A stretch of DNA of 64,000 nucleotides from Oceanicola sp. 22II-s10i (GTDB lineage Bacteria; Pseudomonadota; Alphaproteobacteria; Rhodobacterales; Rhodobacteraceae): contig NZ_AQQU01000001.1 of the NCBI RefSeq assembly GCF_002210105.1, positions 656,501 through 720,500 on the forward strand, written 5' to 3'. A model generated the notes under the pieces. The model was given only the letters and a program-made list of their open reading frames with translations. It was not told where the DNA came from and did not search any database. Below are positions 41,774 to 51,807 of this stretch, in pieces (positions within the stretch are counted from its first letter, which is position 1; each line of letters starts with the position of its first letter). The position numbers were made by a program, and so were the translations under genes.

Positions 41774-43486
41774 TTGCGGGCGTTATTCGCAGAGCGGAGC
41801 GCCGTCGCATCCTCCCGTCGCCGCGACCTACCGGATCGGAGCAAGGCCATAGAACCCAAGACCAGCACCTTCGGCCCCCTCAGGAACCGCACGTTCCTCG
41901 AACTGTGGATTGCCTCGCAGATGTCGAACCTCGGCGGTCTGGTGCAGATGGTGGGGGCAGGCTGGCTGATGACCTCGCTCTCGGACAGCAGCGGGATGGT
42001 CGCGCTGGTCCAGGCTTCGAACACGCTGCCGATCATGGTGTTTTCCCTGATCGCCGGGGCGCTGGCCGACAGCTATGACCGGCGGCGCATCCTGCTGAGC
42101 GCTCAGATCTTCATGCTGCTCGTGTCGGCGGCGCTGGCCGTCAGCGCCTATTTCGACATTCTGGGGCCCTGGGGCCTGCTGGGTTTCACATTTGCCATCG
42201 GGTCGGGCATGGCGCTGTATAACCCGTCGTGGCAGGCCAGCATGGGCGATATCGTCAGCCGCCAGAACCTGTCGGCGGCGGTCGGTCTGAACGCCATGGG
42301 GTTCAACCTGATGCGTTCGGTCGGCCCCGCGCTCGGCGGGATCCTCGTGGCGATCGCTGGCGCGGCCTCAGCCTTTGCGTTCAATGCCGTCAGCTACCTG
42401 CCGACCACGCTGGCGCTCTGGCGGTGGAAGCCGCCTGCCAAATCGGAATCGCTGCCGCGCGAACCGCTCGGGCAGGCGCTCGGTGCCGGGCTGCGCTACA
42501 TGTCGATGTCGCCGCATCTGCTCAAGGTGCTCGTCCGCAGCGCCATGTTCGGTTTCGCGGCCTCGTCGGCGATGGCGCTGATGCCGCTGGTGGCGCGGGA
42601 CGTGCTGCAGGGCACGGCGCTGACCTACGGTCTTCTGCTCGGGTTCTTCGGCCTCGGCGCCATCGGCGGCGTGCTGATGAACAGCCGCGTCCGGTCGAAA
42701 TACGCCAACGAACGGATCGTCGCCGCAGCCTTCGTCGCCTTTGCGGCCGGGATCGTCATCCTCGCCCTCGGGCGGCACATCGCGGTCAGCGCGGTCGGGC
42801 TGATGATCGCGGGGGCGGCATGGGTGCTGGCGCTGTCGCTGTTCAACGTGACGGTCCAGCTGTCGACGCCCCGCTGGGTCGTGGGCCGGGCGCTGTCGGT
42901 CTACCAGATGGCGACCTTCGGGGGCATGGCGCTCGGCGCGTGGATATGGGGGGTCGTGGCCGAGTATCAGTCGGTGACCACCGCGCTGCTGCTGGCGAGC
43001 ATCGTGCTGGTGGCGGGGGCCTTCATCGGGCGCTGGATCGGGCTGGGGGAATACGGCTCGCTGGACCTCGATCCGCTGAACACCTTTGCCGAGCCGCAGC
43101 TGCGCATCGACCTCAGGGCGCGGTCCGGGCCGATCGTCATCATGATCGACTATGTCATCGCCGAAGAGGACGTGGACGAATTCCTGGCCCTGATCCACCG
43201 GCGACGGCGGGTGCGAATCCGCGACGGCGCGCGGCACTGGTCGCTGCTGCGCGATCTGGAGAACCCGGACCTTTGGAGCGAGCGGTTCCACGTCGCGACG
43301 TGGAACGACTACCTGCGCCACAACTCACGCCGGACCAAATCCGATCTGGAAAGCTTCGAGGCGCTGCTGGCGCTGCACCGCGGGCCGGGACGGCCCAGGG
43401 TGCATCGCCTGATCGAACGCCAGTCCGTCCCCCGGCACGAGGATTTCCCGCTCAAACCGGTGCAGCCGGACATGCCCCAGCACTAG
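41774..43486 (+). CDS. MFS_3-type transporter with C-terminal cytoplasmic domain; start uncertain
   Basis: This is a large MFS_3 protein: about twelve membrane segments starting at [20 protein letters not shown], loop motif [14 protein letters not shown], then about 150 cytoplasmic residues ([20 protein letters not shown] then [20 protein letters not shown]), as in full-length EntS-like Pfam MFS_3 members. The two other MFS_3 proteins in this window lack that tail. No ATG precedes the conserved N-terminus [15 protein letters not shown]. Options are GTG 41699 (inside the LysR gene), TTG 41774, or an ATA at 41849 with GGAG seven bases upstream. I list the TTG but the ATA position looks biologically best. 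Its stop shares CTAG with the RND gene. Confidence 0.85.
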   Translation: MRALFAERSAVASSRRRDLPDRSKAIEPKTSTFGPLRNRTFLELWIASQMSNLGGLVQMVGAGWLMTSLSDSSGMVALVQASNTLPIMVFSLIAGALADSYDRRRILLSAQIFMLLVSAALAVSAYFDILGPWGLLGFTFAIGSGMALYNPSWQASMGDIVSRQNLSAAVGLNAMGFNLMRSVGPALGGILVAIAGAASAFAFNAVSYLPTTLALWRWKPPAKSESLPREPLGQALGAGLRYMSMSPHLLKVLVRSAMFGFAASSAMALMPLVARDVLQGTALTYGLLLGFFGLGAIGGVLMNSRVRSKYANERIVAAAFVAFAAGIVILALGRHIAVSAVGLMIAGAAWVLALSLFNVTVQLSTPRWVVGRALSVYQMATFGGMALGAWIWGVVAEYQSVTTALLLASIVLVAGAFIGRWIGLGEYGSLDLDPLNTFAEPQLRIDLRARSGPIVIMIDYVIAEEDVDEFLALIHRRRRVRIRDGARHWSLLRDLENPDLWSERFHVATWNDYLRHNSRRTKSDLESFEALLALHRGPGRPRVHRLIERQSVPRHEDFPLKPVQPDMPQH

Positions 43487-46400
43487 GTCGTGCCGTGGGC
43501 AGGCGCCTGAGCTTTGGCCTTTGCCTTTCGCCGCGTGAACAGCCGGTTCACGATCACGAAGAACAGCGGCACCAGAAGCACGCCCAGCACGGTCGCCGAC
43601 AGCGTCCCGCCCAGCACGCCCGCGCCAATGGCGTTGCGCCCGCCAGAACCCGCGCCGGTGGAAAGCACCAGCGGCAGAACCCCCAGCGAGAACGCCATCG
43701 AGGTCATGACGATCGGCCGGAACCGCTGTTTCGCCGCCTCGACCGTGGCGGTCAGCAACGGCTCGCCGGATTCGACCCTGTCCCGTGCGAATTCCACGAT
43801 CAGGATCGCGTTCTTGCCGGTCAGGCCGATGACCGTCAGCAGGCCGACCTGGAAGAAGACGCCGTTTTCATAGCTGCCCGCCCAGGCCCCGACCAGCGCG
43901 CCCAGCACACCGATGGGCATGGCCAGCATCACGGCAAAGGGGATCGACCAGCTTTCATAGAGCGCGGCCAGCGACAGGAACACCGCCGCCAGTGACAGCG
44001 CGTAGAGCAGCGGCGCCTGGTTGCCCGATTGCCGCTCTTCCAGCGACAGGCCGGTCCACGAGATGCCGAAGCCCTGCGGCAGCTGCGCCGCCAGCCGCTC
44101 CATCTCGGCCATCGCCTCGCCCGAGGTGACGCCGGGCGCGGGGTTGCCCTGGATCTGCATGGCGGGGACGCCGTTGTAGCGGTAGATCCCCTGCGCGCCG
44201 AGCGCCCACGACCCTTCGGCGAAGTTGGCAAACGGCACCAGCCCGCCCGAGGCGTTCCGCACCCGCCACTTGGAAATGTCGGAGGGCGTCGCGCGGCTGT
44301 TGGCCTGACCCTGCACGTAGACGCGCTTGATCCGGCCCCGGTCGATGAAGTCGTTCACATAGGCCCCGGCCCAGGCAATCCCCAGCAGGGTCGACACGTT
44401 CGACGCGGAAATCCCCATGGCCCCGGCCTTGCGCCAGTCGATATCGAGGTTGAATTGCGACGCGTCCTCCAGCCCGTTCGGCCGGACCCCCGCCAGCAGC
44501 GAGCTCTGCGCCGCCATGCCGAGCAGCTGGTTGCGGGCCGCCACGAGTTCGTCATGGCTCTGCCCCCCGCGCGCCTGCAGGAAGAAGTCGAAGCCCGAGG
44601 CATTGCCAAGTTCCGGCACCGAGGGCGGCACGATGGGGAACACCATCGCGTCCTGTATCTGGGACAGCGCGCCATAGGCCCGCCCCGCGACCGCCTGCAC
44701 CGACAGCGCCGGGCTTTCCCGATCGTCCCAGTCCTTCATCCGGACAAAGGCCAGCGCCATGTTCTGCCCCTGCCCCGCGAAGCCGAAGCCCGCGACGCCG
44801 AACACCGCGTCGACCGCATCGGCCTCGTTCTCGAGGAAGTAGGTCTCGACCCGGTCGATCACCGCCTCGGTCCGTTCCAGCGTCGCGCCAGTCGGGGCCT
44901 GGATCATGACCAGCATCATCCCCTGGTCCTCGTCCGGCAGGAACCCGGTCGGCGTCCGCATGAACAGCAGGCCCATGGCAGCGACAAGCGCCAGGTAGAC
45001 CAGCGTCATCCGGAACGGCCGTTTGACAATTCCGCCGACGGACCGGCCATAGCCGCGCAGCGTGGCGTCGAAGCCCCGGTTGAAGAGGCCGAAGAAGCCG
45101 CCCCGCTTGCCGTGGCTCTGCCGCAGCATCGTCGCGCAGAGCGCGGGCGTAAGGGTCAGCGCCACCACGACCGACAGCGCCATGGCCGACACGATGGTGA
45201 TCGCGAACTGCTGATAAATCACGCCCGTCGACCCGCCGAAGAAGGCCATCGGCACGAACACCGCCGACAGCACCATCGCGATCCCGATCAGCGCGCCGGT
45301 GATCTGGCCCATCGACTTTTTCGTCGCCTCGTAGGGGCCGAGCCCGTCCTCTTCCATCACCCGCTCGACGTTCTCGACCACCACGATGGCGTCATCGACC
45401 AGCAGGCCGATGGCCAGCACCATGGCCAGCATGGTCAGCGTGTTGATGGTGAATCCCATGGCCGCCATGATGCCGAAGGTGCCCAGCAGGACGACCGGCA
45501 CCGCCAGCGTCGGGATCAGCGTCGCGCGCAGGTTCTGCAGGAACAGGTACATCACGAGGAACACCAGCACGATCGCCTCGATCAGCGTGTGGACCACCGA
45601 CTCGATCGAGATCTCGACGAACGGCGTGGTGTCGTAGGGAATGACGTAATCGATCCCCTCGGGAAAGAACTCCGCGAACTCGGCCATCCGGTCATGCACC
45701 AGCTGCGAGGTGTCCAGCGCGTTCGCGCCGGGGGCAAGGCTGATCGCCATGCCGGTCGCCGCCTGCCCGTTATAGGTGGCGGTGAAGTTGTAGCCCTGCG
45801 CCCCGATCTCGACCTCGGCCACGTCGCCCAGCAGGACCAGCCCGCCGTTCGGCTGCGCGCGCAGGACGATCTGGCGGAAATCCTCGGGCGTCTGCAGCAG
45901 CGACTGCGCCGTGATCGTGGCGTTTAGCATCTGCCCCTCGGGCGCCGGGCGGTTGCCGAAGGCGCCGGCCGAGATCTGCGCGTTCTCGGTCGAGACCGCC
46001 GCCACCACATCCGACGGCGTCAGTTCGAAGGCCGACAGCTTGGACGGATCCAGCCAGATCCGCATCGCATAGGGCGAGCCGAAGACCTGCACCGAGCCGA
46101 CGCCCTCGATCCGCGACATCTCGTCGACGAGGTTGGTCTGCAGGTAGTCGGCAAGGTCCGTCTCGTCCATCGACCCGTCGGGCGAGATCAGCGAGATCAC
46201 CATGAGGAACCCGGCCGAGGACTTGCGCACCGTGACCCCCTGCCGCTGCACGCTTTCGGGCAGCAGGGGTGTCGCCTGTGACAGCTTGTTCTGGACCTGC
46301 ACCTGCGCGATGTCCGGGTCCGTCCCCGTCTCGAAGGTCAGAGTGATCGACGCCGTCCCGGCGGATGACGAGTTGGACGACATGTAGCGCATGCCGTCGA

Positions 46401-46614
46401 GACCGGTCATCTGCTGTTCGATCACCTGCGTCACGGTATTGGCCACCGTCTGCGCCGAGGCGCCCGGATAGACCGCGCTGACGGAAATCGAGGGCGGCGC
46501 GATCTGCGGATACTGCGCGACCGGCAGCGTCAGGATCGACAGGACCCCGACGCCCATGATGATGATGGAGATGACCCACGCAAAGATGGGCCGGTCGATA
46601 AAGAATCGTGCCAT
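43483..46614 (-). CDS. RND multidrug efflux permease, HAE1/AcrB type
   Basis: This 1043-residue inner-membrane proton antiporter has the AcrB architecture: twelve membrane helices and two large periplasmic loops. The proton-relay aspartate pair is in [19 protein letters not shown] and the conserved lysine in [17 protein letters not shown]. It starts [20 protein letters not shown], the usual HAE1 N-terminus. It exports hydrophobic drugs, detergents or bile-salt-like compounds with the adaptor encoded 9 bp upstream. No outer-membrane TolC gene is adjacent, so a TolC encoded elsewhere must be used. Confidence 0.96.
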   Translation of the reverse strand: MARFFIDRPIFAWVISIIIMGVGVLSILTLPVAQYPQIAPPSISVSAVYPGASAQTVANTVTQVIEQQMTGLDGMRYMSSNSSSAGTASITLTFETGTDPDIAQVQVQNKLSQATPLLPESVQRQGVTVRKSSAGFLMVISLISPDGSMDETDLADYLQTNLVDEMSRIEGVGSVQVFGSPYAMRIWLDPSKLSAFELTPSDVVAAVSTENAQISAGAFGNRPAPEGQMLNATITAQSLLQTPEDFRQIVLRAQPNGGLVLLGDVAEVEIGAQGYNFTATYNGQAATGMAISLAPGANALDTSQLVHDRMAEFAEFFPEGIDYVIPYDTTPFVEISIESVVHTLIEAIVLVFLVMYLFLQNLRATLIPTLAVPVVLLGTFGIMAAMGFTINTLTMLAMVLAIGLLVDDAIVVVENVERVMEEDGLGPYEATKKSMGQITGALIGIAMVLSAVFVPMAFFGGSTGVIYQQFAITIVSAMALSVVVALTLTPALCATMLRQSHGKRGGFFGLFNRGFDATLRGYGRSVGGIVKRPFRMTLVYLALVAAMGLLFMRTPTGFLPDEDQGMMLVMIQAPTGATLERTEAVIDRVETYFLENEADAVDAVFGVAGFGFAGQGQNMALAFVRMKDWDDRESPALSVQAVAGRAYGALSQIQDAMVFPIVPPSVPELGNASGFDFFLQARGGQSHDELVAARNQLLGMAAQSSLLAGVRPNGLEDASQFNLDIDWRKAGAMGISASNVSTLLGIAWAGAYVNDFIDRGRIKRVYVQGQANSRATPSDISKWRVRNASGGLVPFANFAEGSWALGAQGIYRYNGVPAMQIQGNPAPGVTSGEAMAEMERLAAQLPQGFGISWTGLSLEERQSGNQAPLLYALSLAAVFLSLAALYESWSIPFAVMLAMPIGVLGALVGAWAGSYENGVFFQVGLLTVIGLTGKNAILIVEFARDRVESGEPLLTATVEAAKQRFRPIVMTSMAFSLGVLPLVLSTGAGSGGRNAIGAGVLGGTLSATVLGVLLVPLFFVIVNRLFTRRKAKAKAQAPAHGTT

Positions 46615-46623
46615 GTCAGGCCC

Positions 46624-47769
46624 TTACTCTGCGGGTGCCGCGGCTGCGGTTTCGGTCCGTTCCTGCGGCTGCACCGTCGCGCCGGGGGCGATACGCTGCA
46701 GTCCGGCGACGATCACCCGGTCGCCCGCGGTCAATCCGTCGGTCACCACCCAGTTCGCGCCGCTGTCCTGTGCGACGGTCAGGGCGCGCACCTCGACCGC
46801 GCCCTCGGCATTGACGATCATCGTCTGCGGATTGCCGCGCCGGTCGCGCGTGACGGCCTCCTGCGGGACGAGGTAGGCGTTCTCGATCATCGCGGTCGGC
46901 ATATCGACCTGCACATACATGCCCGGCAGCAGCAGCATGTCGGGATTGGGAAACTCGATCCGCAGGACGACGACGCCGGTCAGCTCGTCCACATGGGGCT
47001 CGGCCGCCGTCAGCAGGCCGGTCTGCTCATAGGCCGATCCGTCCGCCAGCGTCAGCGACACCTCGACATCGTCCAGATTGCCGTTCGACCCGCCCCGCCG
47101 CCGCTGCAGCAATTCCGCCGCCGACTGGGTGACGTCGACATGCACCGTGTCCAGCTTGCGGATCGTGGCCATAGCGACGCTCTGCCCAGCCGTGACAAGC
47201 GACCCCGGCGACACCTCCGACAGGCCGATCCGCCCGGACAGCCGCGCCTTGACCTCGCTGTGCTCCAGCTGGATCTGGGCGGTGCGCAGCGCGGCATTCG
47301 CCACGTCGACCTGCGCCAGCGCCGTGTCGCGCGCCGAAACCGCCGCATCGGTGGCCTGCTGGGTCGCGACACCCCGCTCGCGCAGCTCGTTGACGCGGTT
47401 GAACTCGCGCTCTGCCGCGCGGAGCTGCGCCTCGGCGGAACTGACCGAGGCCTGCGCCTGCGCGACAGCCGCCTCGTAGGTGGTGGGGTCGATGCGGTAG
47501 AGCACGTCGCCTTCGGCCACCATGGATCCTTCGCGGAACAGCCGCTCGGTGATGATGCCGTTGACCTGTGGCCGCACCTCGGCCTCGGCCGAGGCACGGA
47601 CCCGTCCGGGCAGCGTGGCCGACAGCGTGATCGTCTGCGGCTGCATCGTGACGACCGTCACCTGCGGCGGCGGCATCTGTCCGGCCTGCTGCGCCGTCGC
47701 AGCACCGCCGAGGCTGATCGCGACGGCAAGCATGATCGCCGTGACCGGCGTCCGAACGCTCCTGGCCAT
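46624..47769 (-). CDS. RND efflux periplasmic adaptor subunit (AcrA/MexA type)
   Basis: This 381-residue membrane-fusion protein has a signal peptide (TAIMLAVAISLGGAATAQQA), and there is no lipobox cysteine, so it is a soluble periplasmic or N-terminally anchored adaptor. It has lipoyl halves around ATLPGRVRASAEAEVRPQVN, a helical hairpin (AQASVSSAEAQLRAAEREFN) and a beta-barrel with LLPGMYVQVDMPTAMIENAY. It bridges the RND pump to TolC. The ATG at 47769 is chosen because the signal peptide begins there. It is the first gene of the operon, divergent from a TetR repressor gene. Confidence 0.94.
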   Translation of the reverse strand: MARSVRTPVTAIMLAVAISLGGAATAQQAGQMPPPQVTVVTMQPQTITLSATLPGRVRASAEAEVRPQVNGIITERLFREGSMVAEGDVLYRIDPTTYEAAVAQAQASVSSAEAQLRAAEREFNRVNELRERGVATQQATDAAVSARDTALAQVDVANAALRTAQIQLEHSEVKARLSGRIGLSEVSPGSLVTAGQSVAMATIRKLDTVHVDVTQSAAELLQRRRGGSNGNLDDVEVSLTLADGSAYEQTGLLTAAEPHVDELTGVVVLRIEFPNPDMLLLPGMYVQVDMPTAMIENAYLVPQEAVTRDRRGNPQTMIVNAEGAVEVRALTVAQDSGANWVVTDGLTAGDRVIVAGLQRIAPGATVQPQERTETAAAAPAE

Positions 47770-47827
47770 GACTGGCTCCTTCCGGGTGTCGAGGGAATTC
47801 CGCTTGGAAGCGGCCCTTGGGTGACAT

Positions 47828-47838
47828 ACAAGACTTGT
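47828..47838. promoter_or_regulatory. Dyad ACAAG-A-CTTGT in the efflux/TetR divergent promoter
   Basis: Perfect 5-base arms lie 59 bp upstream of the adaptor start and 83 bp before the TetR start. It is a candidate site for the neighbouring TetR repressor. Confidence 0.4.
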
Positions 47839-47920
47839 GGGTCTCTTAATTCGCAGTGGGACCGTTCCGCAAGCCGATTCCGCGAACACCGGATGTGCAA
47901 ATGTGTCAGGGGGGCGCGAA

Positions 47921-48622
47921 GTGACCAATAATTCGCAGGACGACAACACGCCTGCACGCAAGACGACCCGACGGGCAATGGGTCGCCCGGTGGTGATGAC
48001 GCCAGAGGCGCGGCGCGAGAAGATCCTCTCGGCCCTCGACCTGTTGTTCCGCGAGGTCGGCCTGGCGGGAATGACGATGACCGCCATCGCCCGGCGGGCG
48101 GGCATGTCGAAGCAGACGCTCTACGACATCTTTCGCGATCGCGATACGCTGTTCGAAGCCTATCTCGAATGGCGGATGTCCGAACTCGATACTCCGGTCG
48201 GGCCGGCAGATGACGGCGCGGATTTCGAGACCCGCCTGCGTCATCTGTTCCGCTTCGACGAACCCGCCGAGGCCTGGGACCTGCCGATCGCCCTGCTCCG
48301 CCTCGCCATCGCCGAGGCCCCCCATCACCCTCGCCTCGCCCGCCGGTGCCTGGACGAAGGGCCGCGGACCAAGCAGGCCCGCCTCAGGCATGAGCTGGAC
48401 CTGGCCGTGGCGCGTAACGAACTGGCCATTGGCGACACCGAAAAGGCAGCCGCGCTGCTGATGGACATGGTGCATCTGCCGATCATCGAGGTGCTTGGCA
48501 GCCCCCAGTCCCGCCCCTCAGCCGAAGCCTGGCGCGAACGCTTCGACTACGGCCTGCACGCATTTCTGCACGCCGCCAAGGCCGGGGCGTTCCGTGCGGA
48601 GTCGGCCTGCGCGACGCAGTGA
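47921..48622 (+). CDS. TetR/AcrR family repressor, probable regulator of the adjacent RND pump
   Basis: This 233-residue protein has the TetR DNA-binding domain (RREKILSALDLLFREVGLAG then MTMTAIARRAGMSKQTLYDI and FRDRDTLFEAYL) and a C-terminal domain like AefR/TetR_C proteins. Position divergent from the adaptor-pump operon is the standard arrangement for a local efflux repressor such as AcrR or TtgR. I chose the GTG at 47921, which has AGGGGGG six bases before it; an in-frame GTG at 47837 lies within the likely promoter. Confidence 0.87.
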   Translation: MTNNSQDDNTPARKTTRRAMGRPVVMTPEARREKILSALDLLFREVGLAGMTMTAIARRAGMSKQTLYDIFRDRDTLFEAYLEWRMSELDTPVGPADDGADFETRLRHLFRFDEPAEAWDLPIALLRLAIAEAPHHPRLARRCLDEGPRTKQARLRHELDLAVARNELAIGDTEKAAALLMDMVHLPIIEVLGSPQSRPSAEAWRERFDYGLHAFLHAAKAGAFRAESACATQ

Positions 48623-48651
48623 TCCGTTGCGGGCTATGTCGGAGGGAGTGG

Positions 48652-48673
48652 CACTTTCCGTTTCCGGAAAGTG
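48652..48673 (-). terminator. Hairpin after the tRNA-Thr gene
   Basis: CACTTTCCG and CGGAAAGTG pair perfectly (9 bp) around TTTC. It begins 3 bases past the tRNA 3' end on the minus strand and lies between the convergent TetR gene and the tRNA. It probably marks the transcript end; no long U-run follows. Confidence 0.55.
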
Positions 48674-48675
48674 TG

Positions 48676-48751
48676 TGGTGCCGCTGAAGGGACTCGAACC
48701 CCCGACCCCATCATTACGAATGACGTGCTCTACCAGCTGAGCTACAGCGGC
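48676..48751 (-). tRNA. tRNA-Thr (anticodon CGT)
   Basis: On the minus strand a 76-base cloverleaf can be drawn. The acceptor arm GCCGCTG pairs with CAGCGGC and is followed by A and an encoded CCA. The D arm is AGCTCAGCTGGTAGAGC. The anticodon stem is CGTCA/TGATG with loop TTCGTAA (anticodon CGT, reading ACG). The T arm is GGGGGTTCGAGTCCC. All invariant positions are present. Confidence 0.97.
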
Positions 48752-48815
48752 CCGCGTCGCCCCGGAGGGGCGATGCGTGGGGCGCTATAGCATCGCCCGG
48801 ACCGCTCGAAAAGGG

Positions 48816-50345
48816 CTATTTTCGCTCGGCTTCCGGCCGGTCCGCACCTGTGGCCGAAGCCCCGTCGGGGGGCAGGATCTCGGCGTCCGGGACCTCTTCC
48901 GCCGCTTCGGGCAGGGTCGGCGCCGGGGCGGGTGCCGGCGGGGTTTCGGCGACGGGGGCGGGTTCGTCCAGCTTGCCGACCAGCATCGGCAGCATCGCGC
49001 TGGACACGAGGCCGGACAGTTCACTGGCCGGGGTGTCGCGCCAGCTGAGCGTGTCGAAGGCCCCGCAGTTGTCGCAGACCGGGCCCCATTCGCCCTGCAC
49101 GTGGTGGCAGTTGTCGCAGGTCCACTGCGGCCCGCGCGGGGCCGTAACGGCGCGGGTCAGCCAGCCGCGGACCACGGCGTCGGGCTTGCCCTCGCCCCGC
49201 TCGATCGCGGCCATCATCGTCAGCGACCGCGCGTCGGGCGAGGTCACGGCCAGATCGCCGAGCGCGCGGCGCGCCTCGGGGAAGTCCTCGGCCGCGATGT
49301 TGAGTTCGGCCAGCAGCAGCCGGGTCTCGCGGTGATCGGGCTGCGACTTGGTCAGCGTCTTGAACCGCTTCAGCCGCGCCTTGGGATCCTCGTTCGGCTC
49401 GATCGCCCCGAAGGCCGAGGCGAGGTCGGGATGCGGCGAGACCTCCCATGCCTTCTTCAGCACGCGGGTCGCGTATTTCGGCTTGCCTTGCTCGACGTAG
49501 GACCGGGCCGCCATGACGGCGGCGGGGATCAGGTCCGGCGAAAGGCGGTTGGCCTCGATCGCCGCTTCGCGCGCCTCGATCGTCTGGCCCTCGTCCAGCA
49601 CGCCCTTGGCCTCGCTCAACGCCAGCACGGCGTCGCGGCGCTTGTGCACGTCGCGCGGCAGGGTGCCGTGACGCAGCTTGGCGTTCAGCGTGGCGCGGGC
49701 GCCCTTCCAGTCGGCTTTCTGCGCCTGAAGCTGCAGCAGCGTGTCCTGCACCTCGCGATGCGCGGGCTTGATGGCAAAGGCCTTCTCGGCCAGCTTCAGC
49801 GCGGTTTCGGTGTCACCGTCGGCCAGCTTCTGCTTCATGATTCCGCGCACGCCGACGAAACGGGTCCGGTCGTCGGTCAGCAGCGCCTTGTAGGCTTCCT
49901 CGGCCCGGCGGCGGTCGCCGGTCATCTCGGCCGCCTGCGCGGTGATGAGGTTGGTCAGTTCCGGGCTGTCCAGTAGTTTCTGCGCCTTCTGCGCCTTGGC
50001 CATCGCCAGCCGCGCCTCGCCCGAGGCCAGCGCGATCATGCCCTCGCGCAGCGCCTGGAAGCCCTTGCGCTCGCGGTTGCGGTCGAAATACCGCGACAGC
50101 GAGGTCTCGTCGCCGTTGATGAACTTGAGCACCGCGATCAGCAGGCCGAAGAGCTTGAGGAACAGCCAGACCCCGAGGACCAGCAGGACCATCGCGATCA
50201 CGGATTTCAGCGGGGTGAGGTTGAACTCCATCCCGCCGAAGGCGATGCGCACACCGCCGTCCATGTCCAGCAGATAGCTCGCCCCAAGCGTGGCCGCGGC
50301 CACCAGAACGACGAAGAGAATGATCTTAACAAGCGACCAGAGCAT
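48816..50345 (-). CDS. hemY: HemY-family protein with C-terminal zinc-ribbon-like motif
   Basis: This 509-residue membrane-anchored TPR-type protein belongs to the HemY family encoded in proteobacterial heme operons. Two membrane helices lie near residues 5-27 and 43-66, followed by LKFINGDETSLSRYFDRNRE and a long helical repeat region. Near the C-terminus, C410-C413 and C424-C427 (TCDNCHHVQGEWGPVCDNCG) form a rubredoxin-like metal knuckle, followed by a low-complexity Pro/Ala/Glu tail. The knuckle is absent from enteric HemY. HemY of this type is not the protoporphyrinogen oxidase of Bacillus; its role is structural or assembly-related. It lies in the run hemD - Mic60 - hemY. Confidence 0.9.
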   Translation of the reverse strand: MLWSLVKIILFVVLVAAATLGASYLLDMDGGVRIAFGGMEFNLTPLKSVIAMVLLVLGVWLFLKLFGLLIAVLKFINGDETSLSRYFDRNRERKGFQALREGMIALASGEARLAMAKAQKAQKLLDSPELTNLITAQAAEMTGDRRRAEEAYKALLTDDRTRFVGVRGIMKQKLADGDTETALKLAEKAFAIKPAHREVQDTLLQLQAQKADWKGARATLNAKLRHGTLPRDVHKRRDAVLALSEAKGVLDEGQTIEAREAAIEANRLSPDLIPAAVMAARSYVEQGKPKYATRVLKKAWEVSPHPDLASAFGAIEPNEDPKARLKRFKTLTKSQPDHRETRLLLAELNIAAEDFPEARRALGDLAVTSPDARSLTMMAAIERGEGKPDAVVRGWLTRAVTAPRGPQWTCDNCHHVQGEWGPVCDNCGAFDTLSWRDTPASELSGLVSSAMLPMLVGKLDEPAPVAETPPAPAPAPTLPEAAEEVPDAEILPPDGASATGADRPEAERK

Positions 50346-50406
50346 GTGGCGGTCTTCCTAATCTCTATTCGGCGCGCCGGGCCGCAGGGGTCCGGCGCGG
50401 TTCGTG

Positions 50407-51738
50407 TCAGCCCGCGTTCAGCGCGGCGGAAAGGTCTTCGGCGGCCTTGACGGCCTCGTGGCGGGTCGTGGCGGTGTCGATCCAGTCCGACATCTCGGCC
50501 TTTGCCCCGTCGGACAGGGAATCGAGTTCGGCCAGCGCGTCGCCCAGACGACCGGATTTCAGTGCGGCCTCGGCGCGGGACAGGATCGCGTCGGCATCCC
50601 CGCCTTCGCGCGGTTCAAGCGACCGCGCGCCCAACTGGTCGCGCAGGAAGTCGAAGAAATTGCCGCCGCCATTGCCCTCGGCCCGCGCGGTGGCGAGCGC
50701 CAGACGCGCAGCTTCGGGGAAACCGTCGCGCAGCTGCGACATGGATGCGACGCCGCTTTCCGCATTACGGGCCAGCGCCTCGGGCACGTCCTGCCCGGCC
50801 TCACGCAGGTCGTTCAGAGCGCCGGAATAGGGCGAGCCGTTGTCGAGCGCGGAGAGGATGCGGGTCAGCGCGGCGCGGCGCAGGGTGGCCTCGGCCGTGG
50901 CGCTTGCATCGTCTTCCATCTGGCGGGCCTGGTCGATCAGCGCCTCGACCTCGCGCCGTTGGTCCGCCATCGCCTGTTTCAGACGCTCCAGCTCCTGTTC
51001 GTAGGCGCGGATCGCGTCCGGCGAAACGCTCTCGGTGATCGGGCGCTTCTCGATCTCGGTGATGCGGTCCATCAGGCCGGACTGGCTGTTCGCGACCTCG
51101 TCGATGCGTGTGCCAAGGGTATCGACCCGGCTGGCCACGTCGTCGACACGGGCCGTCACCGGGGCAAGGTCGGGGCCGGCGGCGACCGCGTCGCTCAGTT
51201 CGGCGATCTGGGTGCCCTGCTGGGTCAGCTTGGCATTCACCGCGTCGATCTGGTCGGAGTTGTCCTGCTGGCCCTGCCAGTAAAAGCCGGCGGCCATGAT
51301 GACCGCGGCGGCAATCAGGCCGCCGAAAAAGCCGGGCAGGAAGCCGCCGCCGGATTTCGCGGGCGGCGGGGGCGGGGGAGCAGCGTCGGATGTCACCGGT
51401 TTTTCCCGCGGCTCCGGGTCGGCCTCGGTCGTGTGTCCGGGCGCCACGACCTCGGCGTCCTCGAAATCCGCCGGTTTGTCCTCCGCCTGATCGGCCGTGT
51501 CTGGCTCGGTACCGGGTTCGGGCGTCACGACCTCATCTTCCGCCTCGGCGGCGGCAAGGGTGTCGCTGTCTTCCGCTCCGGCGACGGTATCGGTGCCCTC
51601 GACGACGATGGTTTCGTCCGCAGGTTCGTCCGGGCCGGTGCCCAGGGTGTCATCGGCGTCGGTCAGCGTTTCCGCATCCGTCGCGGAGGACTCGACCTGA
51701 TCCTTCTCGGGTTCGGAGGATTTTTTCTTGTCCGCCAC
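50407..51738 (-). CDS. COG4223 / alphaproteobacterial Mic60 (mitofilin) protein
   Basis: This 443-residue inner-membrane protein has an acidic, low-complexity N-terminus of about 120 residues, a Pro-rich stretch, one membrane helix (about 133-154, FLPGFFGGLIAAAVIMAAGF), a coiled coil (about 160-290) and a C-terminal mitofilin-like region. Alphaproteobacterial homologues of mitochondrial Mic60, which shapes cristae and intracytoplasmic membranes, are encoded exactly here between heme genes. The gene order hemD - this - hemY supports the call. It likely bends or bridges membranes with BamA/Omp85-type partners; that function comes from family knowledge. The acidic N-terminal tract is unusually rich in Glu/Asp/Thr. 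Confidence 0.87.
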   Translation of the reverse strand: MADKKKSSEPEKDQVESSATDAETLTDADDTLGTGPDEPADETIVVEGTDTVAGAEDSDTLAAAEAEDEVVTPEPGTEPDTADQAEDKPADFEDAEVVAPGHTTEADPEPREKPVTSDAAPPPPPPAKSGGGFLPGFFGGLIAAAVIMAAGFYWQGQQDNSDQIDAVNAKLTQQGTQIAELSDAVAAGPDLAPVTARVDDVASRVDTLGTRIDEVANSQSGLMDRITEIEKRPITESVSPDAIRAYEQELERLKQAMADQRREVEALIDQARQMEDDASATAEATLRRAALTRILSALDNGSPYSGALNDLREAGQDVPEALARNAESGVASMSQLRDGFPEAARLALATARAEGNGGGNFFDFLRDQLGARSLEPREGGDADAILSRAEAALKSGRLGDALAELDSLSDGAKAEMSDWIDTATTRHEAVKAAEDLSAALNAG

Positions 51739-51807
51739 GTCTCGACCCCTTCGATTCTGTTTCGCTGCTCGGCAGCATTCCGACCTTACTTTGCGTCCCG
51801 CGCGCTC

